36,580 bases of DNA from Desulfovirgula sp. Lineage in GTDB: Bacteria; Bacillota; Desulfotomaculia; Desulfotomaculales; Desulfocucumaceae. This document shows positions 7,417 to 16,476 of the stretch, piece after piece. The stretch lies in assembly GCA_020725625.1 (NCBI GenBank), contig DYET01000181.1, positions 1-36,580 of the forward strand, read 5' to 3'. Each line of letters starts with the position of its first letter. Position 1 is the first letter of the stretch. Under the pieces are notes generated by a model. That model was not told the DNA's origin. It ran no database searches and saw only the letters and a list, made by a program, of their open reading frames with translations. A program made the translations under genes and the position numbers.

Positions 7417-8973
7417 ATGATGACTGTAGATTACCTGATTAAAAGGAGCGCAAAAAAATTCGGCAAAAGGCTGGCTTTGGTGGACGGTGATCTGAGGTTT
7501 ACCTATGAAGCCTTAAATGACCGCGTGAACAGGCTGGCCAACGGGCTTTTGGGAATGGGGTTGAAGAAAGGCGACCGGGTGGGGGTCCTGTTCCGGAACT
7601 GCCACCAGGCAATGGAATCAACACTGGCCCTGAATAAGGCCGGGTTCGTTTATGTGCCGCTTAACGCCCGCTATGCGGGGCAGGAACATGTCTACATGCT
7701 GAACGACTCGGAGGCCAACACGGTAATTTACAGTAAAGAGTTTTCCGACACCATCGATCAGATCCGCCATCAAATCCCCGGCGTAAAAAACTATATTTGC
7801 GCCGGCGAAGCGGAAAATGCGGTATCATATGAAGGACTGCTTGACGGAAGCCCGGGAAAAGAACCGGACATAACCATTTCACCGGAGGATTTGCTGTACA
7901 TAAGGTATACCTCCGGAACCACGGGGAAGCCCAAGGGCGTCATGTTGACCCACCGCAACGGCGTTGCCTCGATAGTCAATTCTATTATTGACAACGTTGA
8001 CATTAAACCAGACGACGTGATGGTTCACGTCGGGCCTATCACCCACGCCAGTGGCGCCCTTATCCTGCCGCATTTTATCTTGGGGGCCGCCAATGTTCTT
8101 TTAAAGGAGTTCGATCCCGAACTTTTCCTGCAGACCATAGAGCGTGAACGGGCCACGACTATTTTCGTCGTTCCCACCATGCTTATAGTCCTCCTCCAGC
8201 ACCCCGGCCTTGCCAAGTACGACCTTTCAAGCCTGAAAACAATCAAATACGGGGCCGCACCAATGCCTTTGGAGCCGTTAAAGGAGGCGTTGAGAATATT
8301 CGGGCCCATTCTTACCCAGGGTTACGGGCTGACAGAGGCGCCTCTCCAGGACACCGGGCTGCGGAAGGAAGACCACGTGGTGGACGGGCCCCCGGAGGTT
8401 ACCGCCCGGCTGGCTTCAGCGGGAAGGGAGCTGCAGCTGATCCAGGTGCGGATAGTGGACGACGAAGGTAATGAATTAAAGCCCGGAGAGATTGGCGAGA
8501 TCGCCATCAAAGGCGACAATGTCATGCTGGGGTACTGGAAAAACCCGGAGGCGACGGCCGAAAAGTTAAGGAACGGCTGGCTGCATACCGGAGATATGGC
8601 GTATAAGGACGAGGAAGGGTACATTTTCATCGTGGACCGCAAGCACGACATGATCATTAGCGGCGGGTTCAACATTTATCCAAAGGAGGTGGAAGATGCC
8701 ATTTATTCCCATCCCTCGGTTTCCCAATGTGCGGTCATAGGGGTTCCCGATGACCGGTGGGGGGAGTCTGTAAAAGCCGTTGTCGTCCTTAAAAAGGGGT
8801 ATCAGGTTACCGAACAGGACATCATAGATCACTGCCGCAAAAGCATCGCCAGTTACAAAAAGCCCAAGTCGGTTGAATTTGTCGATTCCATTCCGGTCAA
8901 TCCCAATGGAAAAGTCATGCGCAGGGAGTTAAGGGAGAAGTACTGGGCCGGCTATACCAGAAGGGTCAATTAA
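7417..8973 (+). CDS. AMP-forming acyl-CoA synthetase/ligase, first copy
   Basis: This 518-residue member of the ANL superfamily is full length. The phosphate-binding motif is YTSGTTGKPKG (164-174), followed by the adenine motif GYGLTEA, LHTGDMAY, DRKHDMIISGGFNIYPKEVE, and the C-terminal catalytic lysine K499 in PVNPNGK. The reaction is ATP + carboxylic acid + CoA giving acyl-CoA + AMP + PPi. The acyl-group specificity is not visible. The gene sits just upstream of a LIV-type uptake system, which suggests that it activates the imported acid. The start ATG follows AAGGAGGG; a second ATG codon follows directly. Confidence 0.92.
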   Translation: MMTVDYLIKRSAKKFGKRLALVDGDLRFTYEALNDRVNRLANGLLGMGLKKGDRVGVLFRNCHQAMESTLALNKAGFVYVPLNARYAGQEHVYMLNDSEANTVIYSKEFSDTIDQIRHQIPGVKNYICAGEAENAVSYEGLLDGSPGKEPDITISPEDLLYIRYTSGTTGKPKGVMLTHRNGVASIVNSIIDNVDIKPDDVMVHVGPITHASGALILPHFILGAANVLLKEFDPELFLQTIERERATTIFVVPTMLIVLLQHPGLAKYDLSSLKTIKYGAAPMPLEPLKEALRIFGPILTQGYGLTEAPLQDTGLRKEDHVVDGPPEVTARLASAGRELQLIQVRIVDDEGNELKPGEIGEIAIKGDNVMLGYWKNPEATAEKLRNGWLHTGDMAYKDEEGYIFIVDRKHDMIISGGFNIYPKEVEDAIYSHPSVSQCAVIGVPDDRWGESVKAVVVLKKGYQVTEQDIIDHCRKSIASYKKPKSVEFVDSIPVNPNGKVMRRELREKYWAGYTRRVN

Positions 8974-9024
8974 AATTAAATAACAATCGTTCCTGAAGCA
9001 GCGTAAAAAAGGGGGCGCGGTATT

Positions 9025-10230
9025 ATGAAGTCGGGTAGAACGTTTTTGCTGATTTTTCTTTCCCTTGTTTTGGTTTTAACGGCGGGTTGCGGCGGACAGG
9101 ACGGCAAGCAGCCCCAGCAGAAGAAAACTGCAGATGTTCCCGGGGTAACCGAAGATACTATTCTGGTCGGAAGCTGGGTTCCCATGTCGGGTCCTGCCGC
9201 GGCATACGGTGCCGCCGCAAAGGGTATGGACGCATATTTTAAAAAAGTAAACGATGAAGGGGGTGTCCACGGCCGCAAAATCAAGTTTATTTACGAGGAC
9301 GACAGTTATCAGCCCGCCAAGACGGTGGCGATAGTCAAGAGAATGGTCGAGCAGGACAAGGTGTTTGCGTTTTGCGGCGGCCTTGGAACTTCGCAGAACA
9401 TGGCGGTGCAGGACTATTTGATCCAGCACGACGTGCCCAATATTGCCCCGGCCACGGGATCCAGCATGATCGCAAACCCGCCTAAAAAAGGTTGGTTTGC
9501 ACTGTACACCAACTACTACGTGGAGGGCTACCTGAAAACAAAATTCATCGTGGAAAATCTGAAGGCGAAAAGGATTGCAACCTTGGTTCAAAATGATGAT
9601 GCCGGAAAAGAGGGCAATGCCGGAGCTAAAGAGTACCTTAAAAAACAAAATATGGAGTATGTGTTGGAGCTTCCGTTTAACATTTCCGACCTTGATTTCA
9701 GCTCGCATATTTTAAAAATCAAGGAGGCAAACGCCGACGCGGTATCGATTGGGAGCGTCCCCAAACCGATAGCTTTATTCCTGAAGCAGGCCAGGGATTT
9801 TGGCTTGAAGGTGCCCATTGTCTGCAATATGGCTGCATGCTCTACGGAAACCATCAAAATGGCGGGCGCCGCCGCCGAGGGAGCGTATTTCTTTTCGTGG
9901 CGGCCGCTGATCGAGGATGTGGAGAACCCCAAGGTAAAAAGACATATAGAAATATTCAAAAAATATTATCCCGGTGAAGAACCGTCAAGTTTCACCTTGG
10001 GCGGGCAGGCGTATGCCGAGTTGTTCGTGGAGGGCTTGAAGCGGGCCGGGAAGGACCTTACCCGCGACAAGTTCGTTCAGGCCCTTGAGAATATGAAAAA
10101 CTGGAATGACGGGCTTGCTCACAATGTCACCTACGGTCCAGGGCAAAGACAGGGCCAGAATTCCCTGATGGTGGTTCAGGTCAAGGGAGGAAAATTCGTG
10201 CCCGTAACGGGATATATAGAAAAGGATTAG
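9025..10230 (+). CDS. ABC transporter substrate-binding lipoprotein (LIV type)
   Basis: The 401-residue protein has a lipoprotein signal peptide with lipobox LTAGC (C22), followed by a type I periplasmic-binding fold (Peripla_BP_6) beginning VPGVTEDTILVGSWVPMSG. It captures the ligand outside the membrane and hands it to the permeases encoded downstream. LIV-type binding proteins bind branched-chain amino acids, but many homologues in catabolic clusters bind aromatic or aliphatic acids. The context of acyl-CoA ligases and beta-oxidation genes favours an organic acid. A hairpin follows the stop codon, probably giving more binding protein than permease. Confidence 0.92.
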   Translation: MKSGRTFLLIFLSLVLVLTAGCGGQDGKQPQQKKTADVPGVTEDTILVGSWVPMSGPAAAYGAAAKGMDAYFKKVNDEGGVHGRKIKFIYEDDSYQPAKTVAIVKRMVEQDKVFAFCGGLGTSQNMAVQDYLIQHDVPNIAPATGSSMIANPPKKGWFALYTNYYVEGYLKTKFIVENLKAKRIATLVQNDDAGKEGNAGAKEYLKKQNMEYVLELPFNISDLDFSSHILKIKEANADAVSIGSVPKPIALFLKQARDFGLKVPIVCNMAACSTETIKMAGAAAEGAYFFSWRPLIEDVENPKVKRHIEIFKKYYPGEEPSSFTLGGQAYAELFVEGLKRAGKDLTRDKFVQALENMKNWNDGLAHNVTYGPGQRQGQNSLMVVQVKGGKFVPVTGYIEKD

Positions 10231-10249
10231 AAAAACAACCGGTTATATA

Positions 10250-10295
10250 CCTGGTGCTGGCGGCCGTCGGCGCCGGCACCAGGTTATTATTTTTG
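10250..10295 (+). terminator. Intrinsic terminator/attenuator after the binding-protein gene
   Basis: CCTGGTGC (10250-10257) pairs with GCACCAGG (10276-10283). The stem continues inward as GGCG/CGCC after one T-G wobble, and the hairpin is followed by TTATTATTTTT. It sits between binding protein and permease in an otherwise continuous operon, so it is probably a partial terminator that sets their ratio. Confidence 0.75.
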
Positions 10296-10319
10296 AAGGT
10301 TAAAGGGGCTGTTTGATTT

Positions 10320-11189
10320 ATGGTGGTCCAGCAGTTAATTAGCGGCCTGGCGATGGGAAGTATATACGCGCTGGTGGCACTGGGCGTCGTACTGCTGTAT
10401 AAAACTTCCGATGTCATAAATTTCGGCTACAGCGAGATGTCCATGGTCGGCGCCTTTGTGGCTGCAACGCTGATCATTTCCCTGGGCCTGCCCTATCCAC
10501 TGGCCTTTCTGGGGGCTTTGCTTTTCGGCGCCTTGCTCGGGCTGTTTGTCGAACGTTTCGCCGTGAGGCCCATGCACAAAGCGCCCCACATAAGCGTGAT
10601 TATCATGACTTTGGCCCTGTTCATGATTATAAACGGAACGGCCGGATTGATCTGGGGGCATGAAGGTAGAGCCTTCCCGTACAAACTGAATAAAGATCCC
10701 ATTGATATATCGGGTGTGGTCATAAGCTGGGACAGCATAGTAATTTTTTCGGTTACCTTGCTGTTTATGCTGTCCCTGTTTTTGCTATTCAAATACACGC
10801 TGATTGGAGTAGCCATGAGGGCGGCGGCCCAAAACAAAACTGCGGCGGTTCTCATGGGCATAAGCGTCAACCGGGTATTTTCCTTGACTTGGGCCGCAAG
10901 CACTGCCATGGGGATTGGAGGGGCAATACTTATAGCACCGATAATCTTTTTAGAGGTCAACATGATGCAGGAGATACTCATAAAAGGATTTGCGGGTGCG
11001 GTTCTGGGGGGGTTCACCAGTCTGCCGGGGGCCGTGATAGGCAGTCTTCTGCTCGGAGTTATCGAAAGCCTGGCGGGAGGCTACATTTCCTCCGACCTGA
11101 AAAGCACGTTTGCATTTTCTCTTCTTATACTGGTTCTCTGCATTAAACCCACAGGAATACTGGGCGGCAAGGCCATTAAAAAGGTCTAA
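10320..11189 (+). CDS. LIV-type ABC transporter permease (LivH family)
   Basis: This 289-residue integral membrane protein is hydrophobic almost throughout. It opens with the LivH-type ISGLAMGSIYALVALGVVL and contains NFGYSEMSMVGAF, GVAMRAAAQNKTAAVLMGI (the loop that contacts the ATPase) and a C-terminal GFTSLPGAVIGSLLLG. It forms the channel together with the LivM-type protein encoded next. Its stop lies 20 bp before that gene. The ATG start has only a modest ribosome binding site (AAAGGGG). Confidence 0.92.
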   Translation: MVVQQLISGLAMGSIYALVALGVVLLYKTSDVINFGYSEMSMVGAFVAATLIISLGLPYPLAFLGALLFGALLGLFVERFAVRPMHKAPHISVIIMTLALFMIINGTAGLIWGHEGRAFPYKLNKDPIDISGVVISWDSIVIFSVTLLFMLSLFLLFKYTLIGVAMRAAAQNKTAAVLMGISVNRVFSLTWAASTAMGIGGAILIAPIIFLEVNMMQEILIKGFAGAVLGGFTSLPGAVIGSLLLGVIESLAGGYISSDLKSTFAFSLLILVLCIKPTGILGGKAIKKV

Positions 11190-11209
11190 CACTTAAGGGG
11201 GAAAGTGCT

Positions 11210-12214
11210 TTGGCAAAAAAATTCTATCTTCCATTTCCGGTAATTATCGTACTCTGCCTGTTTTTTGTACCCCTGGTAATAAAGCAGAGCTTTATCATAT
11301 ACCTGTTAAGTGTATCCGCAATCTACTCCATCGTCGGCGTGGGCTTGATTTTACTGTTGGGGTACAGCGGTCAGATATCGATAGGACATGCCGCCTTTTT
11401 GGGCATTGGCGCATACATTTCCGCGCTGTTGACAATAAAAACCGGCCTTGCGTTCTGGCCTGCCCTTTTGTTGTCGGCGGTGGGGACAGGTGTTGTCGGC
11501 TTTTTGATCGGACTTCCTGCCCTGAGGCTGCACGGCCATTACCTGGCCATCGCAACACTGGGGTTTGGAGTTATAGTGCCGCAAATTCTTTTAAAGTGGG
11601 AAAAGCTGACACATGGTTTTAAAGGGCTTCTGCCGCCGAAGCCGAAGCTGGGTTCCTATGTTTTTGACACCGATGCAAGCCTGTATTACCTGAACCTTGT
11701 TATAGCGGTAATCCTGGTGTTCATGGCTTATAACATGCTGCGGTCCAAGACGGGGCGCGCGCTGATAGCACTGAAGGACAATGACCTGGCGGCACAGGCA
11801 ATGGGTATCAACATAGCCAGGTACAGGGTGATGGCGTTCACCATCAGCGCTTTTTATGCAGGTGTGGCGGGAAGCTTGTACGCCCACTCGGTCGGTTTTA
11901 TAAGTCCTTACGATTTTAACTTGTGGCTGTCCTTTAATTTTCTGGCCATGGTTGTTATAGGCGGGTTGGCTTCCATTGAGGGCGGCATATACGGCGCACT
12001 CTTCGTAGTTCTGGTACCGGCCCTTTTCGGCAGAATAAAGGACATGCCGCACATTATTTTCGGGGTTTGTCTGTTTCTGGTGATATTCCTGATGCCCACC
12101 GGCATATTGGGAATACGCAAAAAGCTTTCCAGCCTTTTGGTATCATTTGGCGGAAAAAACCCGGAAGTTCCCGTTAAAACGGTTTTGAGGGGGAGGGAAA
12201 GTGGTAATGAGTGA
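11210..12214 (+). CDS. LIV-type ABC transporter permease (LivM family)
   Basis: This 334-residue permease has multiple membrane spans and the family segments GYSGQISIGHAAFLGIGAY, LRLHGHYLAIATLGFG and ALKDNDLAAQAMGINIARYR (ATPase-coupling loop). It pairs with the LivH-type subunit. The start is TTG (11210) after AAGGGGGAAA. The 3' end overlaps the start region of the following ATPase gene by a few bases, which suggests translational coupling. Confidence 0.92.
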   Translation: MAKKFYLPFPVIIVLCLFFVPLVIKQSFIIYLLSVSAIYSIVGVGLILLLGYSGQISIGHAAFLGIGAYISALLTIKTGLAFWPALLLSAVGTGVVGFLIGLPALRLHGHYLAIATLGFGVIVPQILLKWEKLTHGFKGLLPPKPKLGSYVFDTDASLYYLNLVIAVILVFMAYNMLRSKTGRALIALKDNDLAAQAMGINIARYRVMAFTISAFYAGVAGSLYAHSVGFISPYDFNLWLSFNFLAMVVIGGLASIEGGIYGALFVVLVPALFGRIKDMPHIIFGVCLFLVIFLMPTGILGIRKKLSSLLVSFGGKNPEVPVKTVLRGRESGNE

Positions 12215-12983
12215 TTTGCTGGTGATAGAGGGGTTGACTGTCAGGTTCGGCGGACTTCATGCAGTGTCTAATTTTTGCCTGACGGTTAAGGAGGGTGAAG
12301 TTTATGGGCTGATCGGCCCCAACGGTGCCGGCAAAACAACGGTTTTCAACTGTATAAGCCTTTTTTGCAAACCCGAAAAAGGCACGATAGTTTTCAACAA
12401 CCACTCGTTAAACAGGTTGAAGCCACATCACCTCATTGATTTGGGAATAGCCCGGACTTTTCAGAATTTGGGGCTGTTTGAAAGTGCCACGGTCCTTGAA
12501 AATTTATTGATCGGCCGGCATATCGGCCTCAGGGCCGGGTTGTTTGCCCAGTCCTTGCGCCTGCCGAAGGCCACGCGGGAAGAGGATGAGGCCAGAAGGA
12601 TCGCGGTGGAAATACTTGATTTTCTAGGGATTAAAAAAACAGCCGGGAGCTCCGTATCAGTTCTGCCTTTCGGCACCAGAAAGCTGGTGGAACTCGGCAG
12701 GGCCCTGGTGTCCAGACCCAGGCTTCTTCTTTTGGATGAGCCTGCGGCGGGGATGAATCCGAAAGAAACCGCCCAACTGGGTGAATTGATTTTAAAGATA
12801 AAAAGCATTTATAACCTGACAATCCTGCTGGTTGAGCATGATATGTCCCTGGTCATGGGCATCTGCGAAAAAATCGCGGTGATGAACTTCGGTGAAAAAA
12901 TTGCCGACGGAACGCCAAAGGAGGTCAGTTCGGATCCTGCTGTAATAGAAGCTTATCTGGGGAGGGCAGCGGTCAATGCTTAG
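12207..12983 (+). CDS. LIV-type ABC transporter ATPase (LivG family)
   Basis: The roughly 258-residue nucleotide-binding subunit has Walker [10 protein letters not shown], Walker [13 protein letters not shown] followed by PKE, and the LivG-type H-loop [12 protein letters not shown]. The signature motif is degenerate ([15 protein letters not shown]), as is common in this family. I prefer the ATG at 12207, which lies 9-10 bp from GGGAGGG; the GTG at 12201 is only 3-4 bp from it. The gene overlaps the permease gene upstream and the next ATPase gene downstream. Confidence 0.92.
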   Translation: MSDLLVIEGLTVRFGGLHAVSNFCLTVKEGEVYGLIGPNGAGKTTVFNCISLFCKPEKGTIVFNNHSLNRLKPHHLIDLGIARTFQNLGLFESATVLENLLIGRHIGLRAGLFAQSLRLPKATREEDEARRIAVEILDFLGIKKTAGSSVSVLPFGTRKLVELGRALVSRPRLLLLDEPAAGMNPKETAQLGELILKIKSIYNLTILLVEHDMSLVMGICEKIAVMNFGEKIADGTPKEVSSDPAVIEAYLGRAAVNA

Positions 12984-13692
12984 AATAAAGGATCTTGACG
13001 TGTTTTACGGAAAAATCCAGGTGCTTGAAGGGGTAAATCTGAACATAGAGGAAGGAAAAGTTGTGGTCCTGCTCGGAGCCAACGGATCCGGAAAGTCCAC
13101 AATTTTGCGTGCCATCTCCGGGATTGTTGACAATCTGAAAGGCGATATTTCCTTTCAGGGTTCCCGCATCGATTCCATGAGGCCCGAGGCCATCGTTTCC
13201 CTGGGAATCATTCACGTGCCGGAAGGGCGTCAAATCTTTCCGGAATTAACTGTTTACGAGAACATATTAATCGGTTCGTATGCCCGTAAAGACAGAAAAA
13301 AAATAAATGAAGAACTGGAAAAAGTATATACTTATTTTCCCAGGTTGTTTGAACGCCAAAAACAAGTGGCGGGAACTTTAAGCGGCGGAGAGCAGCAAAT
13401 GCTGGCTATTGCCAGGGGGCTTATGGGTAAACCGCGGCTGTTGATGCTGGATGAACCCTCCCTGGGCCTAGCGCCCAAATTTGTGGAGGAAATTTTCAGG
13501 ATCATCGAGAGAATCAACTCTGAAGGCACTACTGTTCTGCTGGTGGAGCAAAACGCGGAAATGGCGTTGAGCATTGCCGACTACGGTTATGTCATGGAAG
13601 TCGGAAGGGTGGTCTTCGAGGGAGAAAAAGATGTTTTACACGACAGTGAGGCACTGAAGATTCATTACCTGGGCCTGAAATATATCAGTTAA
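12976..13692 (+). CDS. LIV-type ABC transporter ATPase (LivF family)
   Basis: The 238-residue ATPase is complete: Walker A GANGSGKST, signature LSGGEQQMLAIARGL, Walker B LLMLDEPSLGL and H-loop region VLLVEQNAEMAL, all in the LivF style. The start overlaps the last 8 bp of the livG-type gene. Together with the genes from 9025 onward it completes a five-component importer (binding protein, two permeases, two ATPases). Confidence 0.92.
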   Translation: MLRIKDLDVFYGKIQVLEGVNLNIEEGKVVVLLGANGSGKSTILRAISGIVDNLKGDISFQGSRIDSMRPEAIVSLGIIHVPEGRQIFPELTVYENILIGSYARKDRKKINEELEKVYTYFPRLFERQKQVAGTLSGGEQQMLAIARGLMGKPRLLMLDEPSLGLAPKFVEEIFRIIERINSEGTTVLLVEQNAEMALSIADYGYVMEVGRVVFEGEKDVLHDSEALKIHYLGLKYIS

Positions 13693-13782
13693 AGGCCTGA
13701 TACGAGACAGGCGCGATAAAAAATTTATTATTGCTGGATGCGCCGATAATGAAAATTACCTTGTCTGTGGGAGGTGGGTTGG

Positions 13783-14742
13783 TTGGAAATGGCTGACGGC
13801 ATTTTTTTGGTCAGGATACCACTCCCATTTCAGTTGGACTCCGTAAACTGTTATTTAATAAGGGATGCAGACGGATGGTTCGCGGTGGATGCCGGCCTGA
13901 ACTACGAGGCCGGGCGGGAAGCCTGGGCCCGGGCCTTGGGGTATTTGGGCCTGGAATTTACCAATGTCAAGAGAATTCTGGTTACCCACTTTCACCCCGA
14001 CCATTACGGGGCTGCCGGCTGGCTGCAGGAACGCAGCAGGGCGCGCGTTTACATGTCAAAAACCGATTTTGCGATGGCTAAAACAGTATGGAATGAAAGC
14101 GGGTTTAAAGCGGCATTAAACCGGGAACACATGATCAGCAACGGGGTGCCGAAAACACTTGCATTAAAAATTGAAAAGATTATGAGATCCAGAATCAACT
14201 GGGTAAAGCCGGATCCCCAGGTGAATTTGCTTGAGGAAGGAGATTCCTTCCGGATTGGCGATGATGCATGGGAGGTCCTGATCACCCCCGGCCACTCCAG
14301 GGGGCATGTCTGCCTTTACAGCGCAAAAAGAAAAATTATCATTTCAGGCGACCAGTTGTTGCTGGATATCACTTCCAATATCAGCTTTTTTCCCGGATCC
14401 AGTGAAAACCCCCTTTTGGACTACCTGTGTTCATTGTCCAGGTTGAAAAGGCTTGACATTGACTTGTTGCTGCCGGCTCACGGCCACAGTTTCAAGGATG
14501 CCGGAAAGCGCATATGCGGTTTATTCAGACACCACAAACAACGGTTGGAAAGCGTCTATAATGCCGTGGGAAGCGGTAAAACGGCCTTCGATATTTCTCA
14601 GGAAGTTTTTGGCCGAAACCTTGATTTAAATGATCTGCGCTTTGCATTGGGGGAAACTATAGCGCATTTGAAGTATCTCGTCGTTGAAGGCAGGCTGAGG
14701 GAAGACCAGGGTAAAGATTTAACGGTTTACAGTTATAATTGA
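13783..14742 (+). CDS. MBL-fold metallohydrolase
   Basis: The roughly 319-residue metallo-beta-lactamase-fold protein has the metal-binding motif THFHPDHYG (HxHxDH), GHSRGHVCLY with the next histidine, SGDQLL with the bridging aspartate, and PAHGH. The binuclear site looks complete. The C-terminal third resembles the winged-helix-like tail of LACTB2-type hydrolases. In an acyl-CoA catabolic cluster, thioester or lactone hydrolysis is possible but not demonstrated. I prefer the TTG at 13783, 7 bp after GGAGGT; a GTG at 13774 would overlap that ribosome binding site. A possible 5-bp hairpin lies in the gap before the gene. Confidence 0.85.
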   Translation: MEMADGIFLVRIPLPFQLDSVNCYLIRDADGWFAVDAGLNYEAGREAWARALGYLGLEFTNVKRILVTHFHPDHYGAAGWLQERSRARVYMSKTDFAMAKTVWNESGFKAALNREHMISNGVPKTLALKIEKIMRSRINWVKPDPQVNLLEEGDSFRIGDDAWEVLITPGHSRGHVCLYSAKRKIIISGDQLLLDITSNISFFPGSSENPLLDYLCSLSRLKRLDIDLLLPAHGHSFKDAGKRICGLFRHHKQRLESVYNAVGSGKTAFDISQEVFGRNLDLNDLRFALGETIAHLKYLVVEGRLREDQGKDLTVYSYN

Positions 14743-14762
14743 CATCCCCGTGCATTTCAAGT

Positions 14763-14791
14763 TTGACAGGTTAAAATGACTGGGATATAGA
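14763..14791 (+). promoter_or_regulatory. SigA-type promoter before the second acyl-CoA ligase
   Basis: A perfect -35 TTGACA (14763-14768) and a -10 TATAGA (14786-14791) are separated by exactly 17 bp, 25 bp upstream of the ATG at 14816. This suggests that the ligase/dehydrogenase/flavoprotein segment has its own transcript. Confidence 0.7.
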
Positions 14792-14815
14792 AGCTTAAAT
14801 AAAGGAGGGCGCGCC

Positions 14816-16390
14816 ATGAATGGTTTAACTATTCAAACCATTTTGTTTAATGCCATGAAAAGATTTGATGATCACCCGGCGATTACCTTTTTGCCCGGCG
14901 GGGAAACTGTGAGGTATAAAGACCTGTTGGCGAAAATTGATGCCGTAGCGGGTTACCTGTCCAAATTAGGTGCAAAACGGGGCTCAAAAGTATCGGTTTT
15001 ACTCCCCAACAGCTTAGAATACATTTTTTTCAGCCTGGGTGTGGTGAGGTGCGGGGCGGTTTTAACGGCATTAAACGAGATGCTGGGCGTAAGAGAAGTT
15101 GAGTTTGTTCTGAAGGACAGTGAGCCCGAGATAGTTGTTGTGGGGACCCAAAGCCAGATTCCCCCAGTGCTTCAATACTTGAAAGACGCCGACTTCAAGG
15201 TCAGGGTGGTGGGGATTAAGGGATTGGGGATCAGCTATCCCGCGGAGTTCAATATTTTCGACTGGGATAATACAGACAGTGCGCCGGTAACGCCGGCTGC
15301 CTCTCCCGGCGACGTGGCAAGAATTGCATATACCGGGGGCACGACGGGCACACCGAAGGGCGTTATGCACTCCCAGTACAGCCTGGCGACAAACCTGCTT
15401 GCCCACTGTCTGGAAAACCCCATCGACGACCGGGACAGGGTGCTCCTGAGCACGCCTCTGCAGCACGCCGCAGGGCCGATTCTCTGGTGCTCGCTGGCCA
15501 GGGGCGCCCATGTGTACATCACGAGGTCTTTCGACCCTGAGTATTTTTTTGAAACGATAAAGGAAAAAAGAATTACCACCACCCTGGTTGTACCCACGAT
15601 GCTGTACAGGCTGATCGATCAGGGAAAGAAAAAGGGCATCGAGACTAATTCGATTCGCAATATAAACTATGGCGCGTCCCCTATTTCACCGCAGCGTCTG
15701 AAAGAAGCCTTTGAAATGTTCGGACCGGTGCTGAAGCAGGGCTACGGCTTGACAGAATGCCCCAATCTGGTGACAAGGTTGTCTAAAGCCGATCATGTCT
15801 GGGCCTACAATAATAATCCGGGGGTATTAAGAAGCTGTGGAAAGCCGTGCATGCTGGCCCAGGTAAGACTGGTTGATGAAAGCGGCAAAGATGTCCCGCC
15901 CCTGGAGAGGGGGGAAATTACAGTGAAGGCCCCGTACAACATGATAGGGTATTTCAAAAGGCCCGATTTAACCCGGGATACTTTGCGAGACGGCTGGTTG
16001 CATACGGGTGACATCGGCGAATTCGATGAGTTCGGGTTTCTCCACATCGTTGAGCGTAAAAAGGACATGATTATCAGCGGCGGCATGAACGTTTATTCCA
16101 TTGAAGTTGAAAACGTAGTCAATCAACACCCTGCCGTAGCAATGAGTGCCTGTGTAGGTGTGCCGCATGACGACTGGGGTGAGGCTGTGACCGTATACGT
16201 GGTGTTAAAACCGGGTTTGACTTGTTCCGAGGCCGATTTGATAGGTTTTTGCAAACAGCGCACGGCCAGATACATGGTTCCGAAATCAATTAATTTTGTA
16301 GAGTCTCTGCCTCTTACGCCCGTAGGCAAAATCGATAAAAAAGAGCTTAGAAGGGCGCTGTGGGAGGGAAAAGACCGCCAGGTGAACTGA
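14816..16390 (+). CDS. AMP-forming acyl-CoA synthetase/ligase, second copy
   Basis: The 524-residue ANL-superfamily enzyme has P-loop YTGGTTGTPKG (172-182), GYGLTECPN, LHTGDIGE, ERKKDMIISGGMNVYSIEVE, and catalytic K505 in TPVGK. It is related to but clearly diverged from the ligase at 7417-8973; the segment after GYGLTE differs (CPNLVTRL against APLQDTGL). Two ligases in one cluster suggest two different acids, for example the substrate and an intermediate or side-chain product. The ATG follows AAAGGAGGGC. A consensus promoter lies upstream and a terminator overlaps the 3' end. Confidence 0.92.
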   Translation: MNGLTIQTILFNAMKRFDDHPAITFLPGGETVRYKDLLAKIDAVAGYLSKLGAKRGSKVSVLLPNSLEYIFFSLGVVRCGAVLTALNEMLGVREVEFVLKDSEPEIVVVGTQSQIPPVLQYLKDADFKVRVVGIKGLGISYPAEFNIFDWDNTDSAPVTPAASPGDVARIAYTGGTTGTPKGVMHSQYSLATNLLAHCLENPIDDRDRVLLSTPLQHAAGPILWCSLARGAHVYITRSFDPEYFFETIKEKRITTTLVVPTMLYRLIDQGKKKGIETNSIRNINYGASPISPQRLKEAFEMFGPVLKQGYGLTECPNLVTRLSKADHVWAYNNNPGVLRSCGKPCMLAQVRLVDESGKDVPPLERGEITVKAPYNMIGYFKRPDLTRDTLRDGWLHTGDIGEFDEFGFLHIVERKKDMIISGGMNVYSIEVENVVNQHPAVAMSACVGVPHDDWGEAVTVYVVLKPGLTCSEADLIGFCKQRTARYMVPKSINFVESLPLTPVGKIDKKELRRALWEGKDRQVN

Positions 16391-16403
16391 CGGGCGGTCT
16401 TTT
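16371..16403 (+). terminator. Intrinsic terminator overlapping the end of the second ligase gene
   Basis: AAGACCGCC (16371-16379) pairs with GGCGGTCTT (16393-16401) and is followed by further T residues. The stem includes the last codons and brackets the stop codon. A TATAAT (16408-16413) directly downstream could be the -10 of a promoter for the next gene, though its -35 region is poor. Confidence 0.65.
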
Positions 16404-16476
16404 GCAGTATAATTCGGCCGGGGGTTTTTAAAGGTTACGGATCCGGCAAAAGAGCGAAAAATCAGGAGGGTTGATT

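Noticed and set aside
15331-15362. TGGTTG instead of TSGTTG in the second ligase P-loop
   Set aside because: Glycine at this position is common in functional acyl-CoA synthetases, and the rest of the active site is intact.
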